Assembly (NCBI GenBank): GCA_947457105.1
Contig: CANGUP010000007.1
Coordinates: 1 to 39,288, forward strand
Length of the DNA: 39,288 nucleotides
Direction: 5' to 3'
From: Flavobacteriaceae bacterium
GTDB taxonomy: Bacteria; Bacteroidota; Bacteroidia; Flavobacteriales; Flavobacteriaceae
A model generated the notes under the pieces. The model was not told the DNA's origin and did not search any database. It saw only the letters and a list, made by a program, of their open reading frames with translations. The position numbers and the translations under genes were made by a program. Of this stretch, positions 25,601 through 33,316 are shown in pieces (within the stretch, counting starts at the first letter, position 1; each line of letters starts with the position of its first letter).

Positions 25601-26823
25601 TTATTTGTTGTAAGATTTTTTAAAAATTCCTTAACTTCATTTTCTCTTATAAACTTTTTATCTTTTGCTCTAAAAAACTCATTCAAATCAAAAGCATAAT
25701 CAAAGTTTTCGTTTTCAATATCAATTCCTTCATTGACTTGATTGGTTATCATTTGAGAAATACGATACGTAAATAGTCTAAGGTCAGGCATATCTGTATG
25801 CTCGCCTGATTCACCTTCTTTAATTTCTATCTGCTTGATATTTTGCTCATCCAAATACGTCCAATTGTAAATGGCTTCTTTTTCGAATTTTTCGTTGGCC
25901 AGAGCTTTAAAGGGTGTTCCAGAAAGATGGAGCGTATGTTTACGTTTAATTACATCAAAGGCTGCATCCGTTCTTCCTGTATCAATTCCTTCATGAGCCT
26001 CGTCAATAATTAATAAATCCCATTCTAAGTCAGCAATCCAACGTAATTTATCATATGGACCACCAAAGTATTTTGAACCCTTTATATCTTGTAAAGAAAG
26101 AAATGTAATTAGAGGCTTAATGCTTTTTGACCTGATATGTTCTTCTCTTGTAATTACGCCCTTATTCTTTAAAGATGAAGTTTCAGAAATAAATGCATAT
26201 TCATCAATGAACATTTTATAATCATCAAACCACGAATTGGCAATAGCAGGTCGGTTGGTTACAATTAGCACTTTATTTGCTTTTAATCGATTTGCTAAAT
26301 CATAACTTGCTAATGTTTTACCAAAGCGTGGTTTGGCATTCCACAGAAATTCTCCTTTTTCATTTTTTTTAAAATATTCGAGCGCATTTTTTACAGCGTC
26401 TTCTTGCTCAGCACGCAATGAATATTCCAACTTTCCATTATTGTTTTGAAGAGCAGCAAATCCTTCTTTTCGAAATAAATCAAACAAAACTCTTGACTTT
26501 TCAGGTTCTCCATTAAAATAAAACCATTCAGTGCCTAGATCAATTCTATTTTCTATGCCTTTCTTCACAAGAAATTTATGAAATGATTTATCTAGAAAAT
26601 CTTTTCCATCCTCAAAATAAGCTGGAGCACTCCACAGTAAATTGTATTTTAATTTAAAAGCTGGTGTATTTACTTGTGGATGAATCCTATCGTGAACATT
26701 TTCCTGTCCTGAATAACCAATTTTTTGAGAACCTTCATTAGGTGGTAGCTCAGGAAGAGTATATGAATATACTTGAGGATAAACGATTTGAAATGATTTT
26801 ATGTTTTGTGTTTTATTACTCAT
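22651..26823 (-). CDS. GIY-YIG nuclease / SF2 helicase / N6-adenine methylase fusion
   Basis: A 1390-residue multidomain restriction-modification protein. Residues 15-105 look like a GIY-YIG (T5orf172-type) nuclease: VYSYTLP (Y19, Y21), KIGYSGQ, R46, H82 and E99 in TEWFYF. The SF2 helicase follows with the unusual Walker A NAKPRFGKTL (K169), LLIIDEAHEG (DEAH 274-277), LHLSGTPF, CGQLTTGVTI and LYMQAAFRAQN. The methylase starts at NQIFTPKKLVQMM, with motif I position DLYMKSGMYI (D958) and motif IV FDAVVGNPPYQLGDG (N1064-Y1067), an Eco57I-type N6-adenine methylase. The last 250 residues probably recognise the target. The layout resembles type ISP or IIL enzymes but with a different nuclease. It follows the 5'-nucleotidase gene by 39 bases. 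Confidence 0.88.
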   Translation of the reverse strand: MSNKTQNIKSFQIVYPQVYSYTLPELPPNEGSQKIGYSGQENVHDRIHPQVNTPAFKLKYNLLWSAPAYFEDGKDFLDKSFHKFLVKKGIENRIDLGTEWFYFNGEPEKSRVLFDLFRKEGFAALQNNNGKLEYSLRAEQEDAVKNALEYFKKNEKGEFLWNAKPRFGKTLASYDLANRLKANKVLIVTNRPAIANSWFDDYKMFIDEYAFISETSSLKNKGVITREEHIRSKSIKPLITFLSLQDIKGSKYFGGPYDKLRWIADLEWDLLIIDEAHEGIDTGRTDAAFDVIKRKHTLHLSGTPFKALANEKFEKEAIYNWTYLDEQNIKQIEIKEGESGEHTDMPDLRLFTYRISQMITNQVNEGIDIENENFDYAFDLNEFFRAKDKKFIRENEVKEFLKNLTTNKKYPFSTPELREELKHTFWYVGNRVESVKALEKLLKEDAVFGDYKVIVAAGNGQTFEEEANDIKENESSLDKVKKAIRENDKTITLSCGQLTTGVTIKEWTAVLMLTDIKSPSLYMQAAFRAQNPYKELRNGELYVKKSAYLFDFAPSRVLEIYDQFANGLNPKAVSGEVTEKERKQNIQELLNFFPVISEDVNGEMIELDAEKVLTFPNALAATEIVNARFMTNLLFNDSLKGVFNFPKEVEEILNKMPEEKNKRAITTKETLDLDDARKVVDNKITKINENTEIILGEKIFKANTERVVDNLLKQYDEQISPEELVLSFSKVSDPLIAKYKAVYKSTQTETNEINKQLQEKVKLIAEEYNNSEIKDSIALKQKLIDAIEVDFVKNKVEEKEEEVVEKVQKTKEDEIRDRLRSFTRTIPMFIMANASKDEITIDNFDLEIDDKDFEELTSITKEEFHKIRDGFEYEENGVRKTFQGVFNKYRFNASIAEFKLKKEQLANYFEAKEDIFELIPNQKTNQIFTPKKLVQMMIDKLEENDPSLFTRTDSTFIDLYMKSGMYITEIVKKLFNNTKKQYTSDEDCLKHILENQVYGLAPTPILQGITQTYIFGFDIAQNISTKNFVQHDIVPHAQQRNSIEKLQELFKLKEDMKFDAVVGNPPYQLGDGSGISTDAAVPIYNKFIEQAKIMKPKYLSLIIPSKWMVGGRGLKKFREEMMEDKRLKMMYDYENASDCFPGVHIDGGVCYFIWDKDYDGKIDYTFKSNNGYINTSKTYLKNKYFEYVIRDNRILSILDKVAKGKGFSEIVSETKPFGIRKYLFNNPERYPESNLQSAPFENCVKIYGVKGVKGGAKRIIGFINRVTILKNQPSIDKYKLFFTTSYSTNAINPPETILGLPNEVCTETFLMIGHFETENEQLKCYNYINTDFFKTLLYFGKGTMQVTKSVFGLIPLQDFKEDWTDEKLYKKYGLTQDEISFIESMIKPMV

Positions 26824-26862
26824 AATAATTGTTTAAATGATATAATTTTATAGTAGTCTTTT

Positions 26863-27834
26863 TCAAAGATTACATTTCGTTAAAGGGTTTAGTATATAAT
26901 TTGTTTTTTTCTGCAATTTATTTAAAGGTGAATTCGTTTCATAAGGCACTTTACCAGAAGGTACTACTAAAGACGTAGATTGCAAATGAGTGTCTTGGTC
27001 ATCAAAGAAAATATGGGCTCCAAAAGCTTCCAATATATTGTCTTTAGCCAATCCTCCTAAAAAGTACACTTCATCTACATAAACACCCCATTTTCTAAGT
27101 GTTTTAATCACTCTCTTGTGCGATGGAGCACTGCGTGCTGTAACAATAGCCAACCGTAAGGGTGAGTGTTCTATTTCCATTGGAAAGTGTTCCTGTATTT
27201 TTGAAAGTTTGATTAACAATTCAGCAAAGGGTCCTTCGCTCAAGGCATCATTTTCATGTTCTTTTTCATAGTCTTGAAAAGAATCCAAACCTTCGGTTTT
27301 GTATCGATATTCCGATTCCTCAGAAAATAAAACTGCATCGGCATCAAAAGCTATTTTTACTCTAGTGTCGGTAGGATTAAAATCAGTGGGAGGAGCATAC
27401 AAATAAGCCGCAGCACATTTTTTAGAGTCAATTACGCGTTGCACTTCGGCACTGTCTTTAGATAAAAACAAATCAATGTCATACGCCTCAATATAAGGAG
27501 ACAAAGGTTCTCCTCCTGTAAAAGCCACTCTGGTAATATCCAGTTGGTGTTGTTCTATCGAGTTTAAAACCCTAAAGCCTGTTTCGGCACTATTACGAGA
27601 CATAACAACCACTTCGACTATTTTCTTATGTGCAATTTTATTCAATTCCAACAAACTTTTAACCAAATAAAAAGCTGTGCCAGGCGCTAATAGTTCCTCT
27701 TCTTTTTCTAATTGATAAGCTCTAAAAGCAGCAATACCTTGACTTTGAAAAATATCATTTTCAACTTCAAGGTTAAACAACGCTCTTGTAGAAACGCCAA
27801 TTACTAATATGTCAGAAAGGTCAACAGCCATCAA
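26863..27834 (-). CDS. 5'-nucleotidase, cytosolic cN-I-like family (PF06189 type)
   Basis: 323 residues and the first gene of the minus-strand operon. It resembles bacterial homologues of cytosolic 5'-nucleotidase I, HAD-fold enzymes that dephosphorylate nucleoside monophosphates. Visible family stretches are ILVIGVSTRALFNLEVEN, VVVMSRNSAETGFRVLNSI, VAFTGGEPLSPYIEAYDIDL, the nucleophile loop KIAFDADAVLFS, LAIVTARSAPSHKRVIKTL and HIFFDDQDTHL. The length is normal. Two adjacent ATG codons (27834 and 27831) are possible starts. Homologues of this type are often reported beside restriction genes, to my recollection. Here it leads a restriction operon, so control of nucleotide pools during DNA cleavage is a reasonable inference. 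Confidence 0.86.
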   Translation of the reverse strand: MMAVDLSDILVIGVSTRALFNLEVENDIFQSQGIAAFRAYQLEKEEELLAPGTAFYLVKSLLELNKIAHKKIVEVVVMSRNSAETGFRVLNSIEQHQLDITRVAFTGGEPLSPYIEAYDIDLFLSKDSAEVQRVIDSKKCAAAYLYAPPTDFNPTDTRVKIAFDADAVLFSEESEYRYKTEGLDSFQDYEKEHENDALSEGPFAELLIKLSKIQEHFPMEIEHSPLRLAIVTARSAPSHKRVIKTLRKWGVYVDEVYFLGGLAKDNILEAFGAHIFFDDQDTHLQSTSLVVPSGKVPYETNSPLNKLQKKTNYILNPLTKCNL

Positions 27835-27847
27835 ATAGATTAAAAAT

Positions 27848-27884
27848 CAAATATACCAAAATGCAAGTATAAAAAAAGTATACT
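27848..27884 (-). promoter_or_regulatory. candidate promoter and operator of the restriction operon
   Basis: On the minus strand TATATTTG (27848-27855) fits the -7 consensus TAnnTTTG exactly. Just upstream lies an inverted repeat, AGTATA and TATACT with seven bases between (27866-27884), placed where a repressor would cover the -33 region. The -7 box is only 13 bases from the first ATG, so the leader would be very short or the start lies slightly downstream. Confidence 0.35.
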
Positions 27885-27999
27885 CCAACTTATTGCTTAA
27901 GTTCAAATTAACCTTCAAAAATAAATCATATTATAGACAGATAGAGTCAATAATAAAAAAACATAACACCAGCCAGATGTATTTTCAACAATCAAAACT

Positions 28000-28378
28000 T
28001 TAAACGCCAAGTTGTAAACCAATTTTAGAGACTGTGCTATTCAATTGCATATGTTCACCTTTAATATCATCAGTCATCGTGAAACTTTTCTTCAGCATCA
28101 GAAAGCACGTAGGCTTTTTTCAAAACACTACGTAAAGTGGAGTGCTTGTTAAAATGAAAACCAGTCAGCGTCTATATTTTCAAAGGATTACTAATCTATT
28201 TATAAACACGCACAGTACGAAGAATAACCCTATCCATATTCTTGATACGAGACATTATCTTTTTAAAGTGTCGGCTCGTTCTGATTTGCTTTGCATTATT
28301 AACTAGATTTGAAACTGCATGACGCAGCAATTGCGACATCTTAGCCAAGTTTGAAAAGTTACCTCCATTTTCTGAAAT
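28000..28378 (-). pseudogene. Decayed gene of a Bacteroidota-specific hypothetical family
   Basis: This stretch explains most of the 619-base gap between the nucleotidase and the RecQ-like helicase. Minus-strand fragments in different frames read ENGGNFSNLAKMSQLLRHA, then HFKKIMSRIKNMDRVILRT up to a stop at 28196, then LTGFHFNKHSTLRSVLKKAY, then MQLNSTVSKIGLQLGV to a stop at 28000. They recall, in the right order, a family of short Bacteroidota proteins with ENGAEFGRAGKAGKLLR, SRLTK...K and GFEFN segments, whose function I do not know. In-frame stops, frame changes and a missing N-terminus show it is dead. The family match is from memory. Confidence 0.45.
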
Positions 28379-28412
28379 TTAACATTAAAATTAAAGCAAG
28401 AAATTTGTAAAT

Positions 28413-28449
28413 AATAACACTCTTTTAAAAATATTAAAAGAGCGTTATT
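28413..28449 (-). terminator. Strong hairpin after the RecQ-like helicase gene
   Basis: The 15-bp stem pairs 28413-28427 with 28435-28449, with one mismatch (28419 against 28443) and a seven-base AT loop. It starts 4 bases past the helicase stop on the minus strand. No long T-tract follows on that strand. It most likely ends or stabilises the helicase transcript and insulates it from the restriction operon. Confidence 0.7.
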
Positions 28450-28453
28450 GCAA

Positions 28454-31400
28454 TTATTTATTAATCATTTTTCGATGCTCAATTTTTAAGATAGCAGGTT
28501 TTAAAAAATAAACCTGGTCAAAAAGAATTAATTTTTCTTGAAAACTCATGGTAACTTGATTAATATTATCACACCACCATTTGTAAAATTCAACTGGCTT
28601 GTCTTTGTAAGGAATTATGGCTCTAACAGGCAAATCAAAGCCTTTGAAATCAATTCGCATATTTAAACCAAGACTATTTTTAAAATAATCAAAATGGTTA
28701 GCCTTTAATTTAGAAATCAAAATATCAAATGTTTTTCCATCCAATTTCAATTTAAATTGTTCAAAGATTTTATGAAATGATACAGGATCTTGAACAAGCC
28801 AATCGGATACTTTCATAGTCCTAATTCCTTGTTCATTTTCAATTGTCAGAAGATTAGCGCTTCTATAAAAGGTTTCAGCATTTGGCTTAAAAATATGTAT
28901 AGAATTACTTTGGTCAATATCGGTTACTTCGGCGAGTGTTGGCGATGAATTTTCATTTAAAAAAGTAACAATATTTTGGTTATTGGCATCACCTCCCTTG
29001 TGTTTGTCTAATAGAATATCAACGTCTGAACCTAAGAAAAAGTCTTCGACAAAATCCCATCGTTCTTCATTTGTAAAACTTCTCAGAAAAAAATGATCAA
29101 AAATTTGATTGCTTAAATGATGCCTTTCTAATGTTTTTGAAAGTAAGGTATTGCTATAATTATAATTATTTGAATCCCTTTCAATTCTAACAGGGTCATT
29201 AATACGAATAAAAACCATAGGATTTTCTCCGCCTTTTATTTCAAAGGTTCCAAGTTCTAGCATTTCTAAAAAACAGCCAAGTCTAACATAATTGACAGAA
29301 TTAGAATCTTTGTTGGTAACATAGCGATTAATTATAACGTCATCAGTACTTCCAAATAAATTATTAAGTCTATTAATTAACGAAGTAAAACTAGCCAAGT
29401 ATTGGGTGCTGAAGACCCTATATTTATAACCATCTAATTCTCTGCGTTGTTGTAAAAAAGCATTCGCTTCTATTACGCCTGGTTGAACTAATCTTCCAGA
29501 ATAGGAGGACAAAATAAAGCTACTTATTTTCTCTGATTTTACAGTATCTTTTAAAAATTTGTTCAACTCAGTTTCCAATTCCTTTTGATTAAAAAAGGCT
29601 CCTTCAAAGTTTGAAAACACAGTCTGAATATTTGAAAATAAAGATTGTAAATGATTATAGATATTGTTAAAAGTATCTAATCTTTCAAATGAAATCTTCA
29701 ATTGTGGAATCACTTCAATACCAGCATTTTTAAATAAATGACCAGTATAAAAATCATGTTTTACAATAGGAAAACTTTTATCATTAAAATTTTGATACCA
29801 CAATTTATCCAAGTCAATTTCTATAATATTATTTCCGTTTTCTAAAGAACTTATTGGTCTAAAAGTGTTTGGATATTTAGATGAATAGATTGATAAATTT
29901 TGATCTGTAATTCTCGCAAAAACTCTAACAAAGAGTTTTTTTGGTCTAGCAATAATAACATTAAATCGGGTTTTTGCTAAATAATCTTTCTCTATCATCA
30001 TTAAAGCTGTTAGTACTTTTTGGTCAAGGTCAACAGCATTTTCAAATATATGTCCAAAGTCATCTACAGATAAAAGCAGGTTTCTACTTTTATCATTTTT
30101 GATATAAGATTTATAGATTTTCTTAAGTACTTCTTTTATTTGATATTGTCTTAGTGCAGACATACCATGAAGTGCTTTTGTATATCTTTGATCTTGAGAG
30201 GAGTAATTCAAAGCGGCAAATCCTTTTATTTCTGGTTTTCTCGCAACTCTACCAATTTCTTGAATATAATCAGGTAATAAACCTGATGGAGCATGATGAT
30301 AAACCAATTCGATATCAGAAATATCCACACCCATTCCAAAGGCTTTAGTAGAAATCATAATTTTTTTCTGACCACTTTTAAATTGTCTAAAAGCAAATTC
30401 CTTTTGTTGGGCTGGTAACGAACCATAATATCCTGTCGCAATATCAAGGTTTTCATTATTAAGCTTATCTATAATTTGACGAATGTGTTTTGAGTAAGGT
30501 GTATAAACTAACGTTTTTAACCCAACTTCATTTATGTTTTTTATAAAATCAACCGTTTGTGCCAACTTATTATTATCATAATTTGATGGAAAACGGTCAT
30601 GATTATTAATTACAAAGGTGATATCATTTCGTTTCACTTGTCCTATAAAAACATGCGGATTATGCATTACTAAGCTATCAATACTATCAAAAACCATATC
30701 GTTCGCACCACCATATATTGCTGTTGCGGTAACTGCGACCATTGGAAAACTAAGGTTGTTATATTTTCTAATTTTTCTGATATGATTTCCTAAAAACCAA
30801 TAATCTACCCGAAAATCTCTTCCCCAAGTTGTAATAAGATGCGCTTCGTCAATAACCATTAAACCAAGTTTTCTTTCTCCAATAAAATGTTTGATATCAT
30901 ACGACATTAAAAGTTCTGGAGACATGTATAAAATATCAATTTCACCGCTTTGACAATTTTCGATGATTCGTTCACGATCAATCAAACTAAGCTCACTATT
31001 GAGGTAAGCTACTTTTTCATAATTACGGTCAGTTATAATAGCATTAACCTGGTCTTTCATTAGCGCAATTAGAGGAGACACAACAATGGTAACATCACCT
31101 TTTTCAGAAACATAAAATGCAGGTAATTGAAAAAGTAGAGACTTACCTGCACCAGTAGGTGCAGTTAAAAATAAATCCCTTATTTTTAAATTTTGTTTAG
31201 CGTTTTCATATTCTTTTATAATTGTTTCAACTATTAATCCTTGTGAAATTTCAGAAATTTGATTACCAATATCAGGATTACGATAAACTTTTAAACCTCT
31301 AAATTCGGCTTTTTCACCCCAATACTTCATAAGTAAATTTATAGTAGAGGAATCAACTTTATAATCTTCCTTTATGGTTTCTTCTTTGAGAATAAAGAAA

Positions 31401-32122
31401 GCACCACCAAAAAGCTTGAGTATAAAATTTACTTTTGAAACGGTTTCTATTATATCACCATTTATTGGCTGTTTAGGATAAATTTTTACAATTGCATTTT
31501 TTTGAAAATTATTCTCCAAGATGCAAGTGTTCAAATAAAAATCTAAAGCTGTAGAATCAGAACTAATATCAAGAGTATCATAGTCAGCATTATTAGATTC
31601 TATTAATTCAGCTGATTCTTCAAATATGTTAATACATAAAAAGTCATCATGCAAGGTCTTAACAGAATAGAAAAAGAAATCATTAATTTGTAATTGTTCA
31701 GCTTGATAAACTGGAGTTTTTTCAGGTCTTGTTTCAATATTTTCATCGCTACTTTCCTCTAAATATTCATTCTTACTAATAGGAAATAGCTGCCTTAAAT
31801 TATCTTGTAGAATGATAACTCTATCTATAAAAAACGAGCTATCAATATAATTGATTAAGTAGCTAAATTGTGCATAAGACAACAAATGAAATTGTTTTTC
31901 AAAATTCAATTTTGTAAAAGTACTTGTAAACCAATTTTTATCAAAAAGAGAATCATTGCCATTTAGAAAAAATGTCTCAATATCCGTTATTTTATCTATT
32001 ATCGCTGAGTTATCAAGCAATTCGGTTTGCCCAAGAATAACAAATATTTTATTGTTGTTTTTTAAACTTTCCTCATTTAATATCCCAATTATTTTATTTG
32101 CGTAGAATTCTGAAAATGTCAT
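28454..32122 (-). CDS. Large RecQ-like SF2 helicase with long unknown extensions
   Basis: A 1222-residue ATP-dependent helicase. The core is central: Walker A FLTAPTGAGKSLLFQLPAFY (K327), IVVSPLIALMKDQVNAI, the Walker B MVIDEAHLITTWGRDF (DEAH 425-428), MVAVTATAIYGG, the motif V region KAFGMGVDISDIELVYH and motif VI DYIQEIGRVARK. This pattern is RecQ-like, but the Cys4 RecQ zinc domain does not follow. About 300 residues precede the core and 500 follow it with no motif I recognise, making it roughly twice RecQ size. It stands alone, with its own candidate promoter and a hairpin after its stop. Large stand-alone helicases like this occur in defence islands. I cannot match it to a named system. 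Confidence 0.85.
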   Translation of the reverse strand: MTFSEFYANKIIGILNEESLKNNNKIFVILGQTELLDNSAIIDKITDIETFFLNGNDSLFDKNWFTSTFTKLNFEKQFHLLSYAQFSYLINYIDSSFFIDRVIILQDNLRQLFPISKNEYLEESSDENIETRPEKTPVYQAEQLQINDFFFYSVKTLHDDFLCINIFEESAELIESNNADYDTLDISSDSTALDFYLNTCILENNFQKNAIVKIYPKQPINGDIIETVSKVNFILKLFGGAFFILKEETIKEDYKVDSSTINLLMKYWGEKAEFRGLKVYRNPDIGNQISEISQGLIVETIIKEYENAKQNLKIRDLFLTAPTGAGKSLLFQLPAFYVSEKGDVTIVVSPLIALMKDQVNAIITDRNYEKVAYLNSELSLIDRERIIENCQSGEIDILYMSPELLMSYDIKHFIGERKLGLMVIDEAHLITTWGRDFRVDYWFLGNHIRKIRKYNNLSFPMVAVTATAIYGGANDMVFDSIDSLVMHNPHVFIGQVKRNDITFVINNHDRFPSNYDNNKLAQTVDFIKNINEVGLKTLVYTPYSKHIRQIIDKLNNENLDIATGYYGSLPAQQKEFAFRQFKSGQKKIMISTKAFGMGVDISDIELVYHHAPSGLLPDYIQEIGRVARKPEIKGFAALNYSSQDQRYTKALHGMSALRQYQIKEVLKKIYKSYIKNDKSRNLLLSVDDFGHIFENAVDLDQKVLTALMMIEKDYLAKTRFNVIIARPKKLFVRVFARITDQNLSIYSSKYPNTFRPISSLENGNNIIEIDLDKLWYQNFNDKSFPIVKHDFYTGHLFKNAGIEVIPQLKISFERLDTFNNIYNHLQSLFSNIQTVFSNFEGAFFNQKELETELNKFLKDTVKSEKISSFILSSYSGRLVQPGVIEANAFLQQRRELDGYKYRVFSTQYLASFTSLINRLNNLFGSTDDVIINRYVTNKDSNSVNYVRLGCFLEMLELGTFEIKGGENPMVFIRINDPVRIERDSNNYNYSNTLLSKTLERHHLSNQIFDHFFLRSFTNEERWDFVEDFFLGSDVDILLDKHKGGDANNQNIVTFLNENSSPTLAEVTDIDQSNSIHIFKPNAETFYRSANLLTIENEQGIRTMKVSDWLVQDPVSFHKIFEQFKLKLDGKTFDILISKLKANHFDYFKNSLGLNMRIDFKGFDLPVRAIIPYKDKPVEFYKWWCDNINQVTMSFQEKLILFDQVYFLKPAILKIEHRKMINK

Positions 32123-32201
32123 GATATCTTTTTTTTAATTAAATTTTAGTATTTATTTAACCTTATTAAATGCATTAGAATTTAGTTGCTTTTTTCTAGA
32201 A

Positions 32202-32228
32202 CAAACTTAACTTTTTTACTATTTCAAA
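32202..32228 (-). promoter_or_regulatory. candidate promoter of the RecQ-like helicase gene
   Basis: On the minus strand TAAGTTTG (32202-32209) matches TAnnTTTG, and a TTTG (32225-32228) lies 15 bases upstream as a -33-like element, slightly closer than usual. It leaves a leader of about 75 bases before the helicase ATG at 32122, and it fits with the helicase being an independent transcript. Confidence 0.4.
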
Positions 32229-32386
32229 TTTATCACTATGATATCCATTTCTATATCTTTTTCTTTTCTTTCCTCTTTTTATTTTTACTAATAGCTGCCC
32301 AGTATATCGACAACATATCCAAAATCATTTAACAACAAAAAAGCATGAGACAAATAATAAATGTAATCGATAATATGTTTAATAAA

Positions 32387-32725
32387 TTACTTTATAAATA
32401 GTGTTTTTTCAAAATCCAAATACATTTTTAATATTGTTTTTGAAAAGGATTCGTTGTTAAACTCTATTAATAATTCTAATTTTTGCAAATATTGCGCTAA
32501 ATCATCGATAGATTTAAAATAGGGTAGGGAACTAATCAATTCATAGAGCTCATCATACTCATCATGACCTAATTGAATTTCAAAGTCTGTAAATTCAGCC
32601 ATCAGTTCTTCATCAGTAGCTTCTTCTATATGAAATATTTTTTTCACTTCATCTGCAGAAAAACCAGTTTCATCATAATACGCTTTTATAAAATCAGTAG
32701 TTGCTTTTTCAAAAATTTGTTCCAT
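32387..32725 (-). CDS. Hypothetical acidic 112-residue protein
   Basis: A small soluble acidic protein, predicted mostly helical, with stretches such as FTDFEIQLGHDEYDELYELI. It has no signal peptide, membrane segment or known motif. A second, truncated copy of its first 22 codons lies at 35035-35124, which shows the gene has been duplicated. The size, acidity and neighbourhood fit an immunity-type protein, but that is inference from context only. It is separated from the DUF4258-like gene by 180 bases and from the helicase gene by 264 AT-rich bases in which I see only the helicase promoter. Confidence 0.7.
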   Translation of the reverse strand: MEQIFEKATTDFIKAYYDETGFSADEVKKIFHIEEATDEELMAEFTDFEIQLGHDEYDELYELISSLPYFKSIDDLAQYLQKLELLIEFNNESFSKTILKMYLDFEKTLFIK

Positions 32726-32905
32726 AATAACAATAATTAATATTGTGAATAATCAAGCCAATAATAGCCATTAACTTCGACAAAATATGTCTATAAAATA
32801 AATTCTTTAATAATCTTTTTTTAATAAATCAGAATAATTTTACGTTTCTTAAAACATATTGGACTTACTAAAAAATCACAACATTCATTTCACATTTCAA
32901 AAAGA

Positions 32906-33304
32906 TTATGCAACGTTTTTATAATTTTTGTAAAGTTCTTTTGATTTATGTTTCATTTTTTTTAAAGGGTTACTCGATCTATAGCAGGTTATTACTTGAT
33001 TAGAATCTCCCGAAACTATAACAACTGTATTTTTTAAATGACTTTTATCTCTCATTAAAAAATTTGGAATATCTTTCTTACTTAATACATAATAAATAAA
33101 TCCTTGTTTAAAGAAAGCTGTTCCATATTCCAATGTAATTGATATTTTAGACTTACATATTCCTCTTTGATCTGACCTGTAAAGGGAATGGTTAGTATGT
33201 TCAAATTTCAAAATTTGAATTTTGTTTGTTTTTTCATCTTCAACTTCAAATTGTATTTTAAGCTGGTTTTTTGCGTCCGGTATTTGATAATTTTCTGTTT
33301 TCAT
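32906..33304 (-). CDS. DUF4258-like small protein
   Basis: 132 residues. The pattern FEHTNHSLYRSDQRGICKSK, then TLEYGTAFFKQGFIYYVLSK, NTVVIVSGDSNQVITCYRSS resembles DUF4258, a small family with a His...R-x-x-R-G-I core and a final VIT-x-Y strand that is sometimes found in toxin-like contexts. Here the Arg, Gly-Ile, Gly and ITCY positions are visible. The C-terminal tail is basic (KKMKHKSKELYKNYKN), which could bind nucleic acid. The start is 12 bases downstream of the NTF2-like stop, so the two genes are probably translated from one message. Its role as toxin or housekeeping protein cannot be decided from sequence. Confidence 0.6.
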   Translation of the reverse strand: MKTENYQIPDAKNQLKIQFEVEDEKTNKIQILKFEHTNHSLYRSDQRGICKSKISITLEYGTAFFKQGFIYYVLSKKDIPNFLMRDKSHLKNTVVIVSGDSNQVITCYRSSNPLKKMKHKSKELYKNYKNVA

Positions 33305-33316
33305 TTTTAGTAAATA

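Noticed and set aside
28454..32122. Assignment of the 1222-residue helicase as RecQ or as DpdF of the Dpd system
   Set aside because: The core is RecQ-like, but the zinc domain is absent, the size is about double, and no other Dpd genes are nearby.
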